Assembly (NCBI GenBank): GCA_963843945.1
Contig: CAWJMF010000002.1
Coordinates: forward strand, 1-64,000
Length of the DNA stretch: 64,000 nucleotides
From: CAWJMF01 sp963843945
Lineage (GTDB): Bacteria > Vulcanimicrobiota > Vulcanimicrobiia > Vulcanimicrobiales > Vulcanimicrobiaceae
Direction: 5' to 3'
A program made the translations under genes and the position numbers. Positions within the stretch are counted from its first letter, which is position 1. Each line of letters opens with the position of its first letter. This document shows, piece after piece, positions 53,810 through 62,547 of the stretch. The notes beneath the pieces are model-generated. The model ran no database searches and was not told where the DNA came from. It saw only the letters and a program-made list of their open reading frames with translations.

Positions 53810-54457
53810 CTACCCCGGAGTGATCTTGCCCCGTCGCAGGTGCGCTTCCGCGGCTGCGACCACGGCGTCGACGGTCAAGTGCGCGCGCGTGTCGTCGTTC
53901 AACAAGCGTTGCAGCACGATGCCCGCCTGGGGATCGCCGGTGACGAACAGCCGCGTCGAACCCTCGCGGGGCACGATCTTGACCCCGTCGGGCAAGCGAT
54001 CGACCGCGACGAGTTCGCCGAGCGGAACCTCGGTCGCGCCGTGAAAACCGACGAACAGAATGCGCTCGTCGGAAAGATACAGCTGTCCCTTGTCTTCGAC
54101 GTCGACTGCGGCCCGGGCGACGCGGCGTGCGCGGCGCGGCCAACGGACGTCGCGCAGCTGCGCGACGCTAAATTCGACCGCGCGATTCGAGCGTTTGGCT
54201 CGCGGCTTGATCGCGACGGAAAGCGCGGATTGTTCCCAATAGAACGTTTCGTCGGCAGAACGGACGATCGAGGAGGGAACGATGGGAGCGAGTTCGCGCG
54301 CTTCGGTCTCGGCGACGATGCGGCCGATCGAGCTTTCGAAGCTCGGCGTCTCTCGCTCCACCGACGAACGGAGGAGCGCGGTATACACGACGATGCACGC
54401 GAGGACTGAAGCGGTAATCATGCAGATGAGAAGCACCAGGGCAGAGCTCTCAGCCAA
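53810..54457 (-). CDS. Membrane-anchored protein with GRAM/PH-like domain
   Basis: A 215-residue protein. One N-terminal transmembrane segment (SSALVLLICMITASVLACIV) anchors a cytoplasmic domain with the strand pattern GQLYLSDERILFVGFHGATE, then VPLGELVAVDRLPDGVKIVP and FVTGDPQAGIVLQRLLND, resembling GRAM/bacterial PH modules that read out lipid or protein surfaces. Function unknown. Its ATG at 54457 is about 20 bases from the likely divergent start at 54477 of the next gene. Confidence 0.6.
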   Translation of the reverse strand: MAESSALVLLICMITASVLACIVVYTALLRSSVERETPSFESSIGRIVAETEARELAPIVPSSIVRSADETFYWEQSALSVAIKPRAKRSNRAVEFSVAQLRDVRWPRRARRVARAAVDVEDKGQLYLSDERILFVGFHGATEVPLGELVAVDRLPDGVKIVPREGSTRLFVTGDPQAGIVLQRLLNDDTRAHLTVDAVVAAAEAHLRRGKITPG

Positions 54458-54476
54458 CGCCGTAATCCTCCTTGGG

Positions 54477-56038
54477 ATGAAGGCTAGAGGGGTTATCGGC
54501 CGGGCTGGAGCCGCATTCTACTTGCTCGCTTGCCGCTCGGGAGCCGGTTGTTGACCCTGGCTCAGGCGCCCCCGCCGCTTGCGGCGCCCAGCTTCGACCG
54601 GAGCGAGATCCAGGTGATTCCGGGCGCGCGGCTCGCGGTTCGGGTGACGGGGGGAAAACCGCCGTACGTCATCGTGCCTTCCTCCTCGAATTTCGACGTC
54701 GACTTCGACGCGGTTCGGGCGACGCTCACGGTCGCGGGGATCTCCAACGGCCGCGGCAGTATCGCCGTCGTCGACAGCACGGGCGCGACAGCGAGCATCG
54801 CCGTGCTCGTCGCGCCCGCGGCGGGCACCGTCCCCGCCCAGTTCAGCCTGACGCTGGCGGGACCGTCGGTGTCCGGGGACTTCGCCGCGGCCCAGCTCGT
54901 CGCGGGCCTTTCGCGCGCGGCGCACCTCCAGGAGGGCGCCGCGCTGACCGCCCAGCCCGGCGCAATCTCGACGCTGCATCCGGGAGACAAGCTTGACTTG
55001 CGCGTGCCGGTCCAGCTCCACGGCAACGAACGGTTTGTCGACGCGCAAGGCCTCGCGGCGGTTCGGGTGCAGGTGCTGAGTTTGCCGCCGCTCGACCCGG
55101 GCGAGCTGATGTACAGCGACGACCCGGAGAACCTCACGGCCACGAGCGACGGCGTCCTCTTTCGCGATGCGCTGGCGCCCGGAGAATCGGCGCGCCTGTA
55201 CCTCTATCACGCCTCCCTGACGGGCGAGCGCCATCTCACGCTGGCGCTCCGGGCCACGGCGGGTCCGGTGCGCGTGCAGTTGCTCGGAACGACCGCCGGG
55301 CCATCCGGCGACTACCTGTCGGTCGGTCACGGGGTGACCGCCCAGTACCTCCGCGCCCGCCGGGCAGAGGAAAGCGTCGTCGTCGACATCGACCCGGCCC
55401 AACCGCTCTTGCTGCCGCTTTCCGGCAGACCGCTGCAACCAAACGACCTCGTCGCGGCGATCTTCGATCTCCGCCTCATCTCGGGCGGACCGCTCCAGGT
55501 CGCCTGCGTGGCCACGACCGGTGACGTCGCGGTCGCGCCGCTGCTCGACGGCCCGCGCGTTACGGGCGACGGCCATCTGCGCACCGGCACGTTCGCGCTC
55601 GACGCTCCGCCCCTCGCGCTCGCTCTGCGCACGGGCCAACCCGACCCGGCGCCCCAGCCCGCCGGCTCGCCCCGCGTGACGCCCTTGCGCGCGCCGCGGC
55701 CGCTCGCCGGCGGATACGGAGTCATTCAGCAGTTAACTATTTCGCTCGACAACCCAGGACCGTCCGAGTCGGACGTGTACTTCTACGAGATTCCAAATGG
55801 AAACGCGGTAACGACGACGCTTTTCTTCGCAGGCGAGCCGGCGCCGCTGGAAGTGCCCTGCGTCCGGACGCCGGGCGTGCGCTATTTGATTCGCCGCTTC
55901 AGCTTAGCGGCCGGTCAGCACCTCGAGACAACGGCCGAGTACATGACCGACGGCGCTTCGTCGTATCCCGTGCTATTCGGCCTCAGCACCGTTGCACCGG
56001 CAACCCCGGACGGGTGTGCCGCGGCGCAAAGCGGGTAA
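54477..56038 (+). CDS. Large secreted protein, unknown function; start region possibly frameshifted
   Basis: The main frame (54530-56038, 502 residues from a TTG) encodes a beta-rich secreted protein with Ig-like strands (SEIQVIPGARLAVRVTGGKP, TLTVAGISNGRGSIAVVDST) and a second half containing ARLYLYHASLTGERHLTLAL and FYEIPNGNAVTTTLFFAGEP. Its N-terminus lacks a complete signal peptide. An upstream ATG at 54477 begins ARGVIGRAGAAFYLLA, which looks like the missing part in another frame; one missing base near 54520 would join them. I therefore place the start at 54477 tentatively. No family is recognised. Confidence 0.6.
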
Positions 56039-56046
56039 AAGAGTTT

Positions 56047-56439
56047 ATGGACATTTCCAGAGCTAGCGCAATCAGTCTGGCAGCCCTGTTTGCCTTGGCG
56101 CCCTTGACGGCGCGCGCCGATATCTCGATCGCGCCCGCCGCGCCGGTGGGCAAGCTGCTCGTGTATAACACCACGCTTACGCCGCGCTACGGCGTCGGCG
56201 AATACGCCGGTACGCTGCGCATCAGGATTTCTCCAGCGGGCATCGTCAACGGGTTCTACCAAAACGATCAAGGCCAGGTCTCGCCCGTAACGGGCGGCGT
56301 GCGCGGTGCGCAGATCTGGTTCGACGTCGCTTCCGGGCACCGTTTGCACGTCAACGGGACGCTGCAGAAAAACCAAATCGTCGGCTATTCGCTGCAGAGA
56401 AGCTACGCTTTCACTGCGACGCTGAAGGCAGCGAGCTAA
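56047..56439 (+). CDS. Small secreted protein, unknown function
   Basis: A 130-residue protein from an ATG at 56047, with a signal peptide (AISLAALFALAPLTARA). The mature domain is a small beta sandwich by pattern: VGKLLVYNTTLTPRYGVGEY, TLRIRISPAGIVNGFYQNDQ, then VRGAQIWFDVASGHRLHVNG. It lies eight bases after the large secreted protein and is presumably co-expressed with it. Its 3' end overlaps the convergent aspartyl-protease gene by 29 bases. Confidence 0.6.
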   Translation: MDISRASAISLAALFALAPLTARADISIAPAAPVGKLLVYNTTLTPRYGVGEYAGTLRIRISPAGIVNGFYQNDQGQVSPVTGGVRGAQIWFDVASGHRLHVNGTLQKNQIVGYSLQRSYAFTATLKAAS

Positions 56440-57937
56440 CCGCGGCATCCCCGCCGCGCGGAACGAGTTCGAGCCGCGCGCTCGCGTAGTCGAACGTGGC
56501 GACGAAGTGAGCTAAAAAGCCGCTGCCGAGATGACCGTCGGCCGTAGCGGCGAGACCTTTCGTAGCGCCGATCCGCTGGTGCGCGACCTGAAATCCTGCG
56601 AGCGCGACGCTTGGAATGGTCCCAACGGTCTCGGTGCTCGCTCCCCCGATCCCCGCGACCGGGAGACTACCGGTCGGTGTGAAGAGCGTCGGATTGCGCG
56701 CGTAGAAATCGCCGGAGAGGTTGATGGTCGACTCGTCGCCCGTGTCGAGCGCTAACGCCGCGGAAGTCGCGCCCAAGCGCACCTGCGCGACAGGGACGAA
56801 GTTCTCGAATTCGAGCGGAACGCTTCCCGGCACGGTGAGCTGCCTTCGTGGAGCGAACTCGTCGCTCGCCGGCGCGAGAAAAACCTCGCCTTTGGCGTAA
56901 TCGATGGTAACGCGCAGAGGTGCGAAGACGTCGGCGCCGAGAACCAGCTCGTAGCCGAAGCGGTGCAGTTCGTGCAGCAACGCGAACTTCGCCGGCGGAA
57001 AAGTGACCGGCCCGAGCGCGAAACTCGGTCCGAGCGCGACGCCCGTGACGTATTGACCGACGCCGCGGATGGAAAAGGCTCCGCCCGAAGGCTCGATGCC
57101 GAGCCGCTCGGCGAGCTCCAAACTCATCGCGAGGCTCGAGTTTCCGGTGTCCAAGAGTGCGGGAACGGTGCGCCCCCCAATCGTGCAGGCGACGACCGGC
57201 AGCGCACCGCGCTCGCTCGCGAGCATCTTCAGCACTGCCGTCGGGCCGGAAAACACCGGGATCAGACCCGCCGGCGCAGCCAGCGGCTTGTCGACGATCG
57301 TCCAGTCGCTGAAATGTTGCACGCGGGCATGCGGTCCGTCCCAGGTCAGATCGCTCGGCAACGCCGGCAGAACGTTCGGCGCGGCGGGGTAGCTGAAGGT
57401 CACACGATGTGCGTCGTCTTCGATCGCGGCGACGAGGTGCGTTTGCGGATCGATCGAAACGTCGACCGTCGCGCCGAGCGGCGGCACGCGTACCCGCAAG
57501 CGCGCGTAGCTGACCCCGTTGCGCTCGAGCGGTGGACGCAGCGCGACCTCGCCGCCCCGGACCGGGAAGTTCGGATCGGCGAACGCCTCGAGAAGAACCG
57601 CTTGCAGCGCTTCGTCGAACGGCACCGGCGCGGCGGCCGGCAGCGCCGTGTCGTTGAGGTTCGTTTCGAAGCTATGGCGGCCGTCGGAGTAGATGCCGCG
57701 ACAAGCGATGCCTTCGCACTGCCGCAGAAAGCTCTGCGCGCCGTCGAGCTGCAGGTCGCGCTCCGCGCGCGTTCCGTCGACGGTCTCGCTGACGATCGCC
57801 CGGAGGTGGAGCGCGTAGGGCGTCCCGCCTGCGGCGCGTACCGCCGCTAAAAGGCTCGCTAAGGGCGACTCCGCCCGCGACGGAGCCGAGGACGTAAGCG
57901 CGAGGCAGACGCCGGCGACGAGAGCGGCGAAGCGCAT
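56411..57937 (-). CDS. Secreted protein with two retropepsin-like aspartyl protease domains
   Basis: A 508-residue exported protein. After a signal peptide (ALVAGVCLALTSSAPSRA), residues about 25-215 form a beta-rich LolA-like region (VSYARLRVRVPPLGATVDVS). Two clan-AA domains follow. The first has VPALLDTGNSSLAMSLELAE (Asp263) and later ELVLGADVFAPLRVTIDY; the second has AALALDTGDESTINLSGDFY (Asp398) and HLGSGFLAHFVATFDYAS. Each DTG is a catalytic motif, so the pair could assemble into one active site within a single chain. Substrate unknown. Its start lies three bases from a divergent start. Confidence 0.85.
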   Translation of the reverse strand: MRFAALVAGVCLALTSSAPSRAESPLASLLAAVRAAGGTPYALHLRAIVSETVDGTRAERDLQLDGAQSFLRQCEGIACRGIYSDGRHSFETNLNDTALPAAAPVPFDEALQAVLLEAFADPNFPVRGGEVALRPPLERNGVSYARLRVRVPPLGATVDVSIDPQTHLVAAIEDDAHRVTFSYPAAPNVLPALPSDLTWDGPHARVQHFSDWTIVDKPLAAPAGLIPVFSGPTAVLKMLASERGALPVVACTIGGRTVPALLDTGNSSLAMSLELAERLGIEPSGGAFSIRGVGQYVTGVALGPSFALGPVTFPPAKFALLHELHRFGYELVLGADVFAPLRVTIDYAKGEVFLAPASDEFAPRRQLTVPGSVPLEFENFVPVAQVRLGATSAALALDTGDESTINLSGDFYARNPTLFTPTGSLPVAGIGGASTETVGTIPSVALAGFQVAHQRIGATKGLAATADGHLGSGFLAHFVATFDYASARLELVPRGGDAAVSSLPSASQ

Positions 57938-57940
57938 CGT

Positions 57941-58363
57941 ATGGGCTTCGAACTCGTCGACGGCTATCTTCTCGGCGAACCGGTCTCGAAGCCGGACGCC
58001 GTGGCCGCGCTCCTCACCGAGCGTTCGCTCGACTTGGCGGCCGCGCCGTTTTACCGCGCGCTGGAAGCCGTCGGACCGCGCGCCGCCGACGAAGCCTTCG
58101 TCGCGTTGCGGCTGGTCCTCGCCGGGCGCGAACCTTCCGACGCGAACGTCCGTCGCATTCGCGCGCTCGCGGCGGTCGCGCGGGCTTGTGCGACCGGCGA
58201 TCCCGCAAGCGCCGCGAAAGCGTTCAAGCGCGACGGTGACTTCCTCGCGGACCTCGAGCCGTTGCGAAAGGCACGCCCCGACGAACTGGGTGCGGCGGCG
58301 CGCGCGGCGTACGTGCGCGAACTCACACCTGCGCGAACCGGCCAGCCTCGCCCGGAGGAATGA
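57941..58363 (+). CDS. Small helical protein leading the recycling operon, unknown function
   Basis: A 140-residue all-helical soluble protein (DAVAALLTERSLDLAAAPFY, AADEAFVALRLVLAGREPSD, IRALAAVARACATGDPASAA). Family not recognised. ATG at 57941 is only three bases from the divergent protease start, so no leader with its own ribosome site fits between them. Its TGA overlaps the next ATG (ATGA). This and the following genes are packed with overlapping stops and starts, so it belongs to the same operon as nagZ. Confidence 0.6.
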   Translation: MGFELVDGYLLGEPVSKPDAVAALLTERSLDLAAAPFYRALEAVGPRAADEAFVALRLVLAGREPSDANVRRIRALAAVARACATGDPASAAKAFKRDGDFLADLEPLRKARPDELGAAARAAYVRELTPARTGQPRPEE

Positions 58364-58821
58364 ATCTTTCGCGCCTAAGCAGGGGAACGGTGCGTCCGAA
58401 GGACTACGTAACGCAAGCCATGCCGCGGTTTTATATTGCGCTCCCCACGCTTCTCATAGCGCCGGTTGTCTTCGCTATTTCGCCCGCCTCGGCGGCGCTG
58501 CAAACGTCGTTCGCGCGCATCGACCTGCAGGCGGCCACCGCAAGCCCCGACCCCGACGCGAACGCAACGCCGGGGGTGAAAGCGCACTACGCGGGCGTCG
58601 TCGAGGGAATCGTCGTGGCGGTCGACTACCGCACCGGCACCATCTCGATGCAGATTCCGGGCCGGCGGATGGACGTCACCGTGCTGCCGAGTACGACGAT
58701 CCAAAGCTCGACGAACAATGCCTTCCATTCGATCGCGGACGTCGTCAAAGGTCAGCGCATTCAAGTCGTGATGAGCCAGCGCGGCAACAACTTCATCGCC
58801 GAGATCATCCACCTGCGCTGA
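58360..58821 (+). CDS. Secreted small beta protein, unknown function
   Basis: A protein of 153 residues, or 133 if the ATG at 58420 is used; the latter gives a better signal peptide (RFYIALPTLLIAPVVFAISP). The mature domain resembles an OB-like DUF5666 pattern: YAGVVEGIVVAVDYRTGTIS, MQIPGRRMDVTVLPSTTIQS, DVVKGQRIQVVMSQRGNNF. It may bind a surface ligand; function unknown. Its TGA overlaps an in-frame CTG for nagZ (CTGA). Confidence 0.6.
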   Translation: MNLSRLSRGTVRPKDYVTQAMPRFYIALPTLLIAPVVFAISPASAALQTSFARIDLQAATASPDPDANATPGVKAHYAGVVEGIVVAVDYRTGTISMQIPGRRMDVTVLPSTTIQSSTNNAFHSIADVVKGQRIQVVMSQRGNNFIAEIIHLR

Positions 58822-60368
58822 GCGGCGAAGCGGAACTCCGGCGGCTGGCCGCGGGCGTCATTTGCGCCGGCCTTCCGTACGCCGAGCCGGATCCGGCGAC
58901 GCTGGCAGAGCTCGCGTCGCTCGCTCCAGCCGGCGTCGTGCTCTTTGCCCGCAACGTGAGTTCGCCCGAAGGGACGCGCGCGCTCAGCGCGGCGATTCGA
59001 GCGGCGAACGGCGCGCGGACCTTCGTCGCCGTCGATCAAGAGGGCGGCCGCGTGGCGCGCCTGCGCGGCGGCTTCCACGCGCTGCCCTCGATGATGGCGC
59101 TCGGGGCCTGCGGCGACGTGGAGCTCGCCGAGCGGGCGGGCGCCCTGCTCGCCGGCGATCTCGGGCGAGCCGGCGCCGACGTCGACTTTGCGCCGGTCAT
59201 GGATCTCGCGCTCGATGCGGCCAACACCGTCATTGGAACGCGCGCCTTCGGCGACGATCCGATCCGCGCCGGCCGGCTCGGTGCGGCGCTCGTACGCGGC
59301 TTGCAAAATGCCGGCGTCGTCGCAACGCTCAAGCATTTCCCCGGGCACGGCGCGACCGCGCTCGATTCGCACCGCGCGCTGCCGCGCCTTACGGCCGGCC
59401 TGGCGACGCTGCGCGCGCGCGAGTTCGTGCCGTTTGAAGCCGGCATCGCCGCGGGCGCCCGGGCCGTCATGACGGCGCACGTCGTCGCGGAGGCGCTCGA
59501 TCCGTCCCTTCCCGCGACGCTTTCGCGGCGCGTGCTCGGCGGAGCGTTGCGCGACGAGTTGAAATTTGCCGGCGTCTGTTTCAGCGACGCGCTCGAAATG
59601 CGCGCCATCGCCGACACGGTGGGAAGCGCGCGCGCCGCGGTGCTGGCGATCGCGGCCGGCGTCGACTGCGTCCTGGCCTCTGAGGGACTCGATTTAGCGC
59701 GGGCCGTGCGCGACGCGCTCGTTGCCGCGCTCGCCAGCGGCGAACTGCCGCAGTCGCGCCTGCGCGAAGCGGCGGCGCGCACGAAGCGCCTGCGTGAAGG
59801 GCTGCGCGCCCCGGCCGGGCCGCAGGCGGAGGCCTCCGCGGACGAAGGCGACGTGGGCAGCGAAATCGCGCGACGCGCGATGACGCTGCTGCACGGCGAC
59901 GCGCGACTCGATCCGGCGCAGCCCGTCTCGCTCGTCTCTTTCGAAGGTGGCGAGTTCGACGGAGCCGCCGGCACGGGGGAGCAGCGCGTTTCGCTTAACT
60001 TGGCCTTGCGCCGGCGCCGCCTGCGCAGCGAGCTCCTGCGCGTGCCGCTCGATCCCGACGACGAGCTGGTGACGCATCTGCTCGAACTCGTGCGGGCGCA
60101 AAGCAATCAGATTGCGATCGTGATGCGCCGCGCGCACCTCCATGCCGGTCAGCGCCGCGCCGTGGAGGCGCTGCTCGCCGCGGCGCCTCAGGCGATCGCG
60201 ATTTCGGCACTCGAACCGTTCGATGCGCCGCTTGCCGCGCGCGCGCGCGCCGTGCTCTGCAGTTACGGCGACGACGAGTGCGCGATCGAAGCGCTGGCCG
60301 ACGTCTTGAGCGGTCGCACGCGACCGGCCGGGACGTTGCCCGTGCGGCTCGCCGGACACCCCGCGTGA
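58818..60368 (+). CDS. nagZ: Beta-N-acetylhexosaminidase NagZ, apparent CTG start
   Basis: About 516 residues of a family 3 glycoside hydrolase that releases GlcNAc from GlcNAc-anhydro-muropeptides. Seen: VVLFARNVSSPEGTRALSAA, FVAVDQEGGRVARLRGGF, the motif LKHFPGHGATALDSHRALP with its general acid/base His, and the nucleophile Asp in FSDALEMRAI. A C-terminal GH3 extension of about 150 residues follows, making it longer than the E. coli type. No ATG, GTG or TTG is in frame near the beginning, but CTG at 58818 overlaps the preceding stop as CTGA. No signal peptide, so it acts in the cytoplasm. Confidence 0.92.
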   Translation: MSGEAELRRLAAGVICAGLPYAEPDPATLAELASLAPAGVVLFARNVSSPEGTRALSAAIRAANGARTFVAVDQEGGRVARLRGGFHALPSMMALGACGDVELAERAGALLAGDLGRAGADVDFAPVMDLALDAANTVIGTRAFGDDPIRAGRLGAALVRGLQNAGVVATLKHFPGHGATALDSHRALPRLTAGLATLRAREFVPFEAGIAAGARAVMTAHVVAEALDPSLPATLSRRVLGGALRDELKFAGVCFSDALEMRAIADTVGSARAAVLAIAAGVDCVLASEGLDLARAVRDALVAALASGELPQSRLREAAARTKRLREGLRAPAGPQAEASADEGDVGSEIARRAMTLLHGDARLDPAQPVSLVSFEGGEFDGAAGTGEQRVSLNLALRRRRLRSELLRVPLDPDDELVTHLLELVRAQSNQIAIVMRRAHLHAGQRRAVEALLAAAPQAIAISALEPFDAPLAARARAVLCSYGDDECAIEALADVLSGRTRPAGTLPVRLAGHPA

Positions 60369-61390
60369 GTGCGAACGCGGATGCGCTGTTGCGCGACGCG
60401 TGCGGCAAGCGCTTCACCGCCGCGGTGCTGCGCGTGCAGCGCCACGGCGCCCTCGTGTACGAAGCCGCCTATGGATACCTCGACGATACGCCCGGCGCGG
60501 GCCCGGCGCACCCCGGAACGCGCTTCGACCTTGCCTCGCTCACGAAACTGTTCGTCGCCACGCTAGCGCTCGGCGCGGTGGCGCGCGGCAAGCTGACGCT
60601 GGATGGGGAGCTGACCCCGTTCATTCCCGAGTGGGAAGGCACCGCCCATGCTGCCATCACGCTCCGCCGGCTGCTCGCGCACACCTCCGGCATGCTCTCG
60701 GGCGCCGATTACCGGACGCTCGTCGGCGTCGACGTCGAGCGCTTCGCGCTCACGCGACCGCTCGTTGCGGCGCCGGGCGAGCGCGTTATCTACAGCGATC
60801 TCGGCTTCATCGCGCTGGGCGCACTGCTGACCCGCGTGCAGGGTTGCTCGCTGGCGTGGGCCGTTCACCGTTTCGGACGGTTCGGCGTCAACGCGGGATA
60901 CAACCCAAAAGGCGAGGATCGCTTTGACGTTCCGGCGACCGAGTGCGACGATTGGCGCGGACGCGTGCGCGGGACGGTGCACGATGAAAAGGCGGCGTTG
61001 ATGGGCGGCGTCGCGGGGCACGCCGGAATGTTCGGGAGCGCGCACGACGTCGCGATCTTGTGCGAGGCTTTTCTCGCCCCGGCTTGCGGCAGGGAGTGGA
61101 CGATGCTCCCGGACGAGCTCGCCCGAGAAGCCATCAGCGAACAAGGCAGCGATCCGGTGTTGCGCCGTGGTTTGGGCTGGGCCTTGAAGACGAGCGACGA
61201 GAACTCGTGCGGCACGGCGATGTCCTCCGCGACGTTCGGCCATACGGGTTTCACCGGAACGTGCGTCTGGGCCGATCCCGAGCGCGACTTGAGCGTGGTG
61301 CTGCTGACGAACGCCGTCTATTTCGGCCGCAACGACTTGCGCGACTTGCGCGCCGCGGTCAACGATGCCGCCGTTTCGGAGTTCGGCTGA
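60365..61390 (+). CDS. Serine hydrolase of the beta-lactamase/PBP4* type
   Basis: A 341-residue serine hydrolase with the class C beta-lactamase/transpeptidase fold. The active-site SxxK is SLTK (Ser58, Lys61); the second motif is YSDLGF, where YxN reads YSD; conserved HTSGMLSG and GVAGHAGMFGSAHD follow. It may trim peptides from muropeptides or hydrolyse esters. No signal peptide is evident, so it seems cytoplasmic, in line with the other enzymes of the operon. GTG start overlaps the nagZ stop (GTGA), and its own stop overlaps the anmK ATG. Confidence 0.88.
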   Translation: MSANADALLRDACGKRFTAAVLRVQRHGALVYEAAYGYLDDTPGAGPAHPGTRFDLASLTKLFVATLALGAVARGKLTLDGELTPFIPEWEGTAHAAITLRRLLAHTSGMLSGADYRTLVGVDVERFALTRPLVAAPGERVIYSDLGFIALGALLTRVQGCSLAWAVHRFGRFGVNAGYNPKGEDRFDVPATECDDWRGRVRGTVHDEKAALMGGVAGHAGMFGSAHDVAILCEAFLAPACGREWTMLPDELAREAISEQGSDPVLRRGLGWALKTSDENSCGTAMSSATFGHTGFTGTCVWADPERDLSVVLLTNAVYFGRNDLRDLRAAVNDAAVSEFG

Positions 61391-62547
61391 TGCGCGCCGT
61401 GGGCTTGATGTCGGGCACGTCGCTGGACGGCATCGACGCCGCCTTCGTGCGGCTCGAGGCGCTTTCCGAGGGCTACCGGGTCGAACTCGTTCGAGCGCAT
61501 ACCACGCCCTTTCCAGGCAGACTCGCGGCGTGGTTGCGCGCGGCGCTGCCGCCGAACGAACCCCCGCCGCGCACGGTGGCGCTGCTCGACGCGCTGCTTG
61601 GCCGAGCGCTCGGACGCGCGGCGCTGGCGGTTGCGGGCGGAGTGGAAATCGACTTCGTCGCAAGTCACGGTCTCACGCTCTTTCACGACGGCGCCGCCCA
61701 TCGGACCCTGCAGATCGGGGATCCCTACGCGATCCGCGAACGCGCGCGCGCGACCGTCCTGTTCGATTTTCGGCGCGCCGACTGTGCGGTGGGCGGCCAC
61801 GGCGCGCCATTGGTGCCGTTTGCCGACGCGCTCCTCTTCGGCGCGCAGGCGCAGCCCGCGGTCGCGCTCAATCTGGGCGGCATCGCGAACGTGACGATCC
61901 TGCCGGCGCGGGGTTCGAGCGACACGGTGCGCGCTTGGGACACCGGGCCTGGGATGATGCTCGTCGACGCGTTCGTGCGCGGCCGCACCGGCGCAGCTTG
62001 GGACGAAGGCGGCGCGCTGGCAGCGCGCGGGCAGGTTTCGGACGCGGCGCTTGCGACGCTGCTTGAGGATCCGTACTTCGCGCTCGCGCCGCCCAAGACG
62101 ACCGGCCGCGAACGTTTCGGTGAGGCCTTCCTCGCCACGCACGAATCCGCGCTCGCGGCCCTCGACCTCGCCGACGGCTGCGCGACGTTGTGCGCGCTCA
62201 CCGCGGAATCCGTCGCGCGTGAAGTGCGGCGGAGCGGAGTGCGCGGCGGGCGCGTCATCGCGAGTGGAGGCGGCGCGCGCAACTCGACCCTGCTGCGCAT
62301 GCTCGCGGAGCGCCTCGGCTCGAATTTCGAGGTGGTTTCCTCCGGCGAACTCGGTGTCGATCCCGACGCGAAGGAAGCGATCGCCTTCGCGCTGCTCGGT
62401 TACGAAGCGCTGCGCGGACGGAGCGCCGCCCTTCCGGCGGTGACCGGCGCTCGAACGGGCGCAGTGCTCGGGGCGATCGCGCCTTTTGGTCTCGACGAGC
62501 TCTTAGCGAAGTTGCAGCGCGAAGTCGCGGCGAAGCGCTCGCGATGA
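61390..62547 (+). CDS. anmK: Anhydro-N-acetylmuramic acid kinase
   Basis: A 385-residue ASKHA kinase that opens and phosphorylates 1,6-anhydro-MurNAc to MurNAc-6-phosphate. Motifs: GLMSGTSLDGIDAAFVRLEA at the N-terminus, SHGLTLFHDGAAHRTLQIGD, VALNLGGIANVTILPARGSS, WDTGPGMMLVDAFV and IASGGGARNSTLLRMLAERL. Length is typical. The ATG shares one base with the preceding stop, and the stop overlaps the next ATG. Its product is the substrate of MurQ encoded two genes downstream. Confidence 0.96.
   Translation: MRAVGLMSGTSLDGIDAAFVRLEALSEGYRVELVRAHTTPFPGRLAAWLRAALPPNEPPPRTVALLDALLGRALGRAALAVAGGVEIDFVASHGLTLFHDGAAHRTLQIGDPYAIRERARATVLFDFRRADCAVGGHGAPLVPFADALLFGAQAQPAVALNLGGIANVTILPARGSSDTVRAWDTGPGMMLVDAFVRGRTGAAWDEGGALAARGQVSDAALATLLEDPYFALAPPKTTGRERFGEAFLATHESALAALDLADGCATLCALTAESVAREVRRSGVRGGRVIASGGGARNSTLLRMLAERLGSNFEVVSSGELGVDPDAKEAIAFALLGYEALRGRSAALPAVTGARTGAVLGAIAPFGLDELLAKLQREVAAKRSR

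Noticed and set aside
53706..54143. Extended N-terminal part of the SRPBCC-like frame
   Set aside because: The extra 145 residues are Arg/Ala-rich and mirror other coding sequence. Fold-like sequence begins only near 53705.
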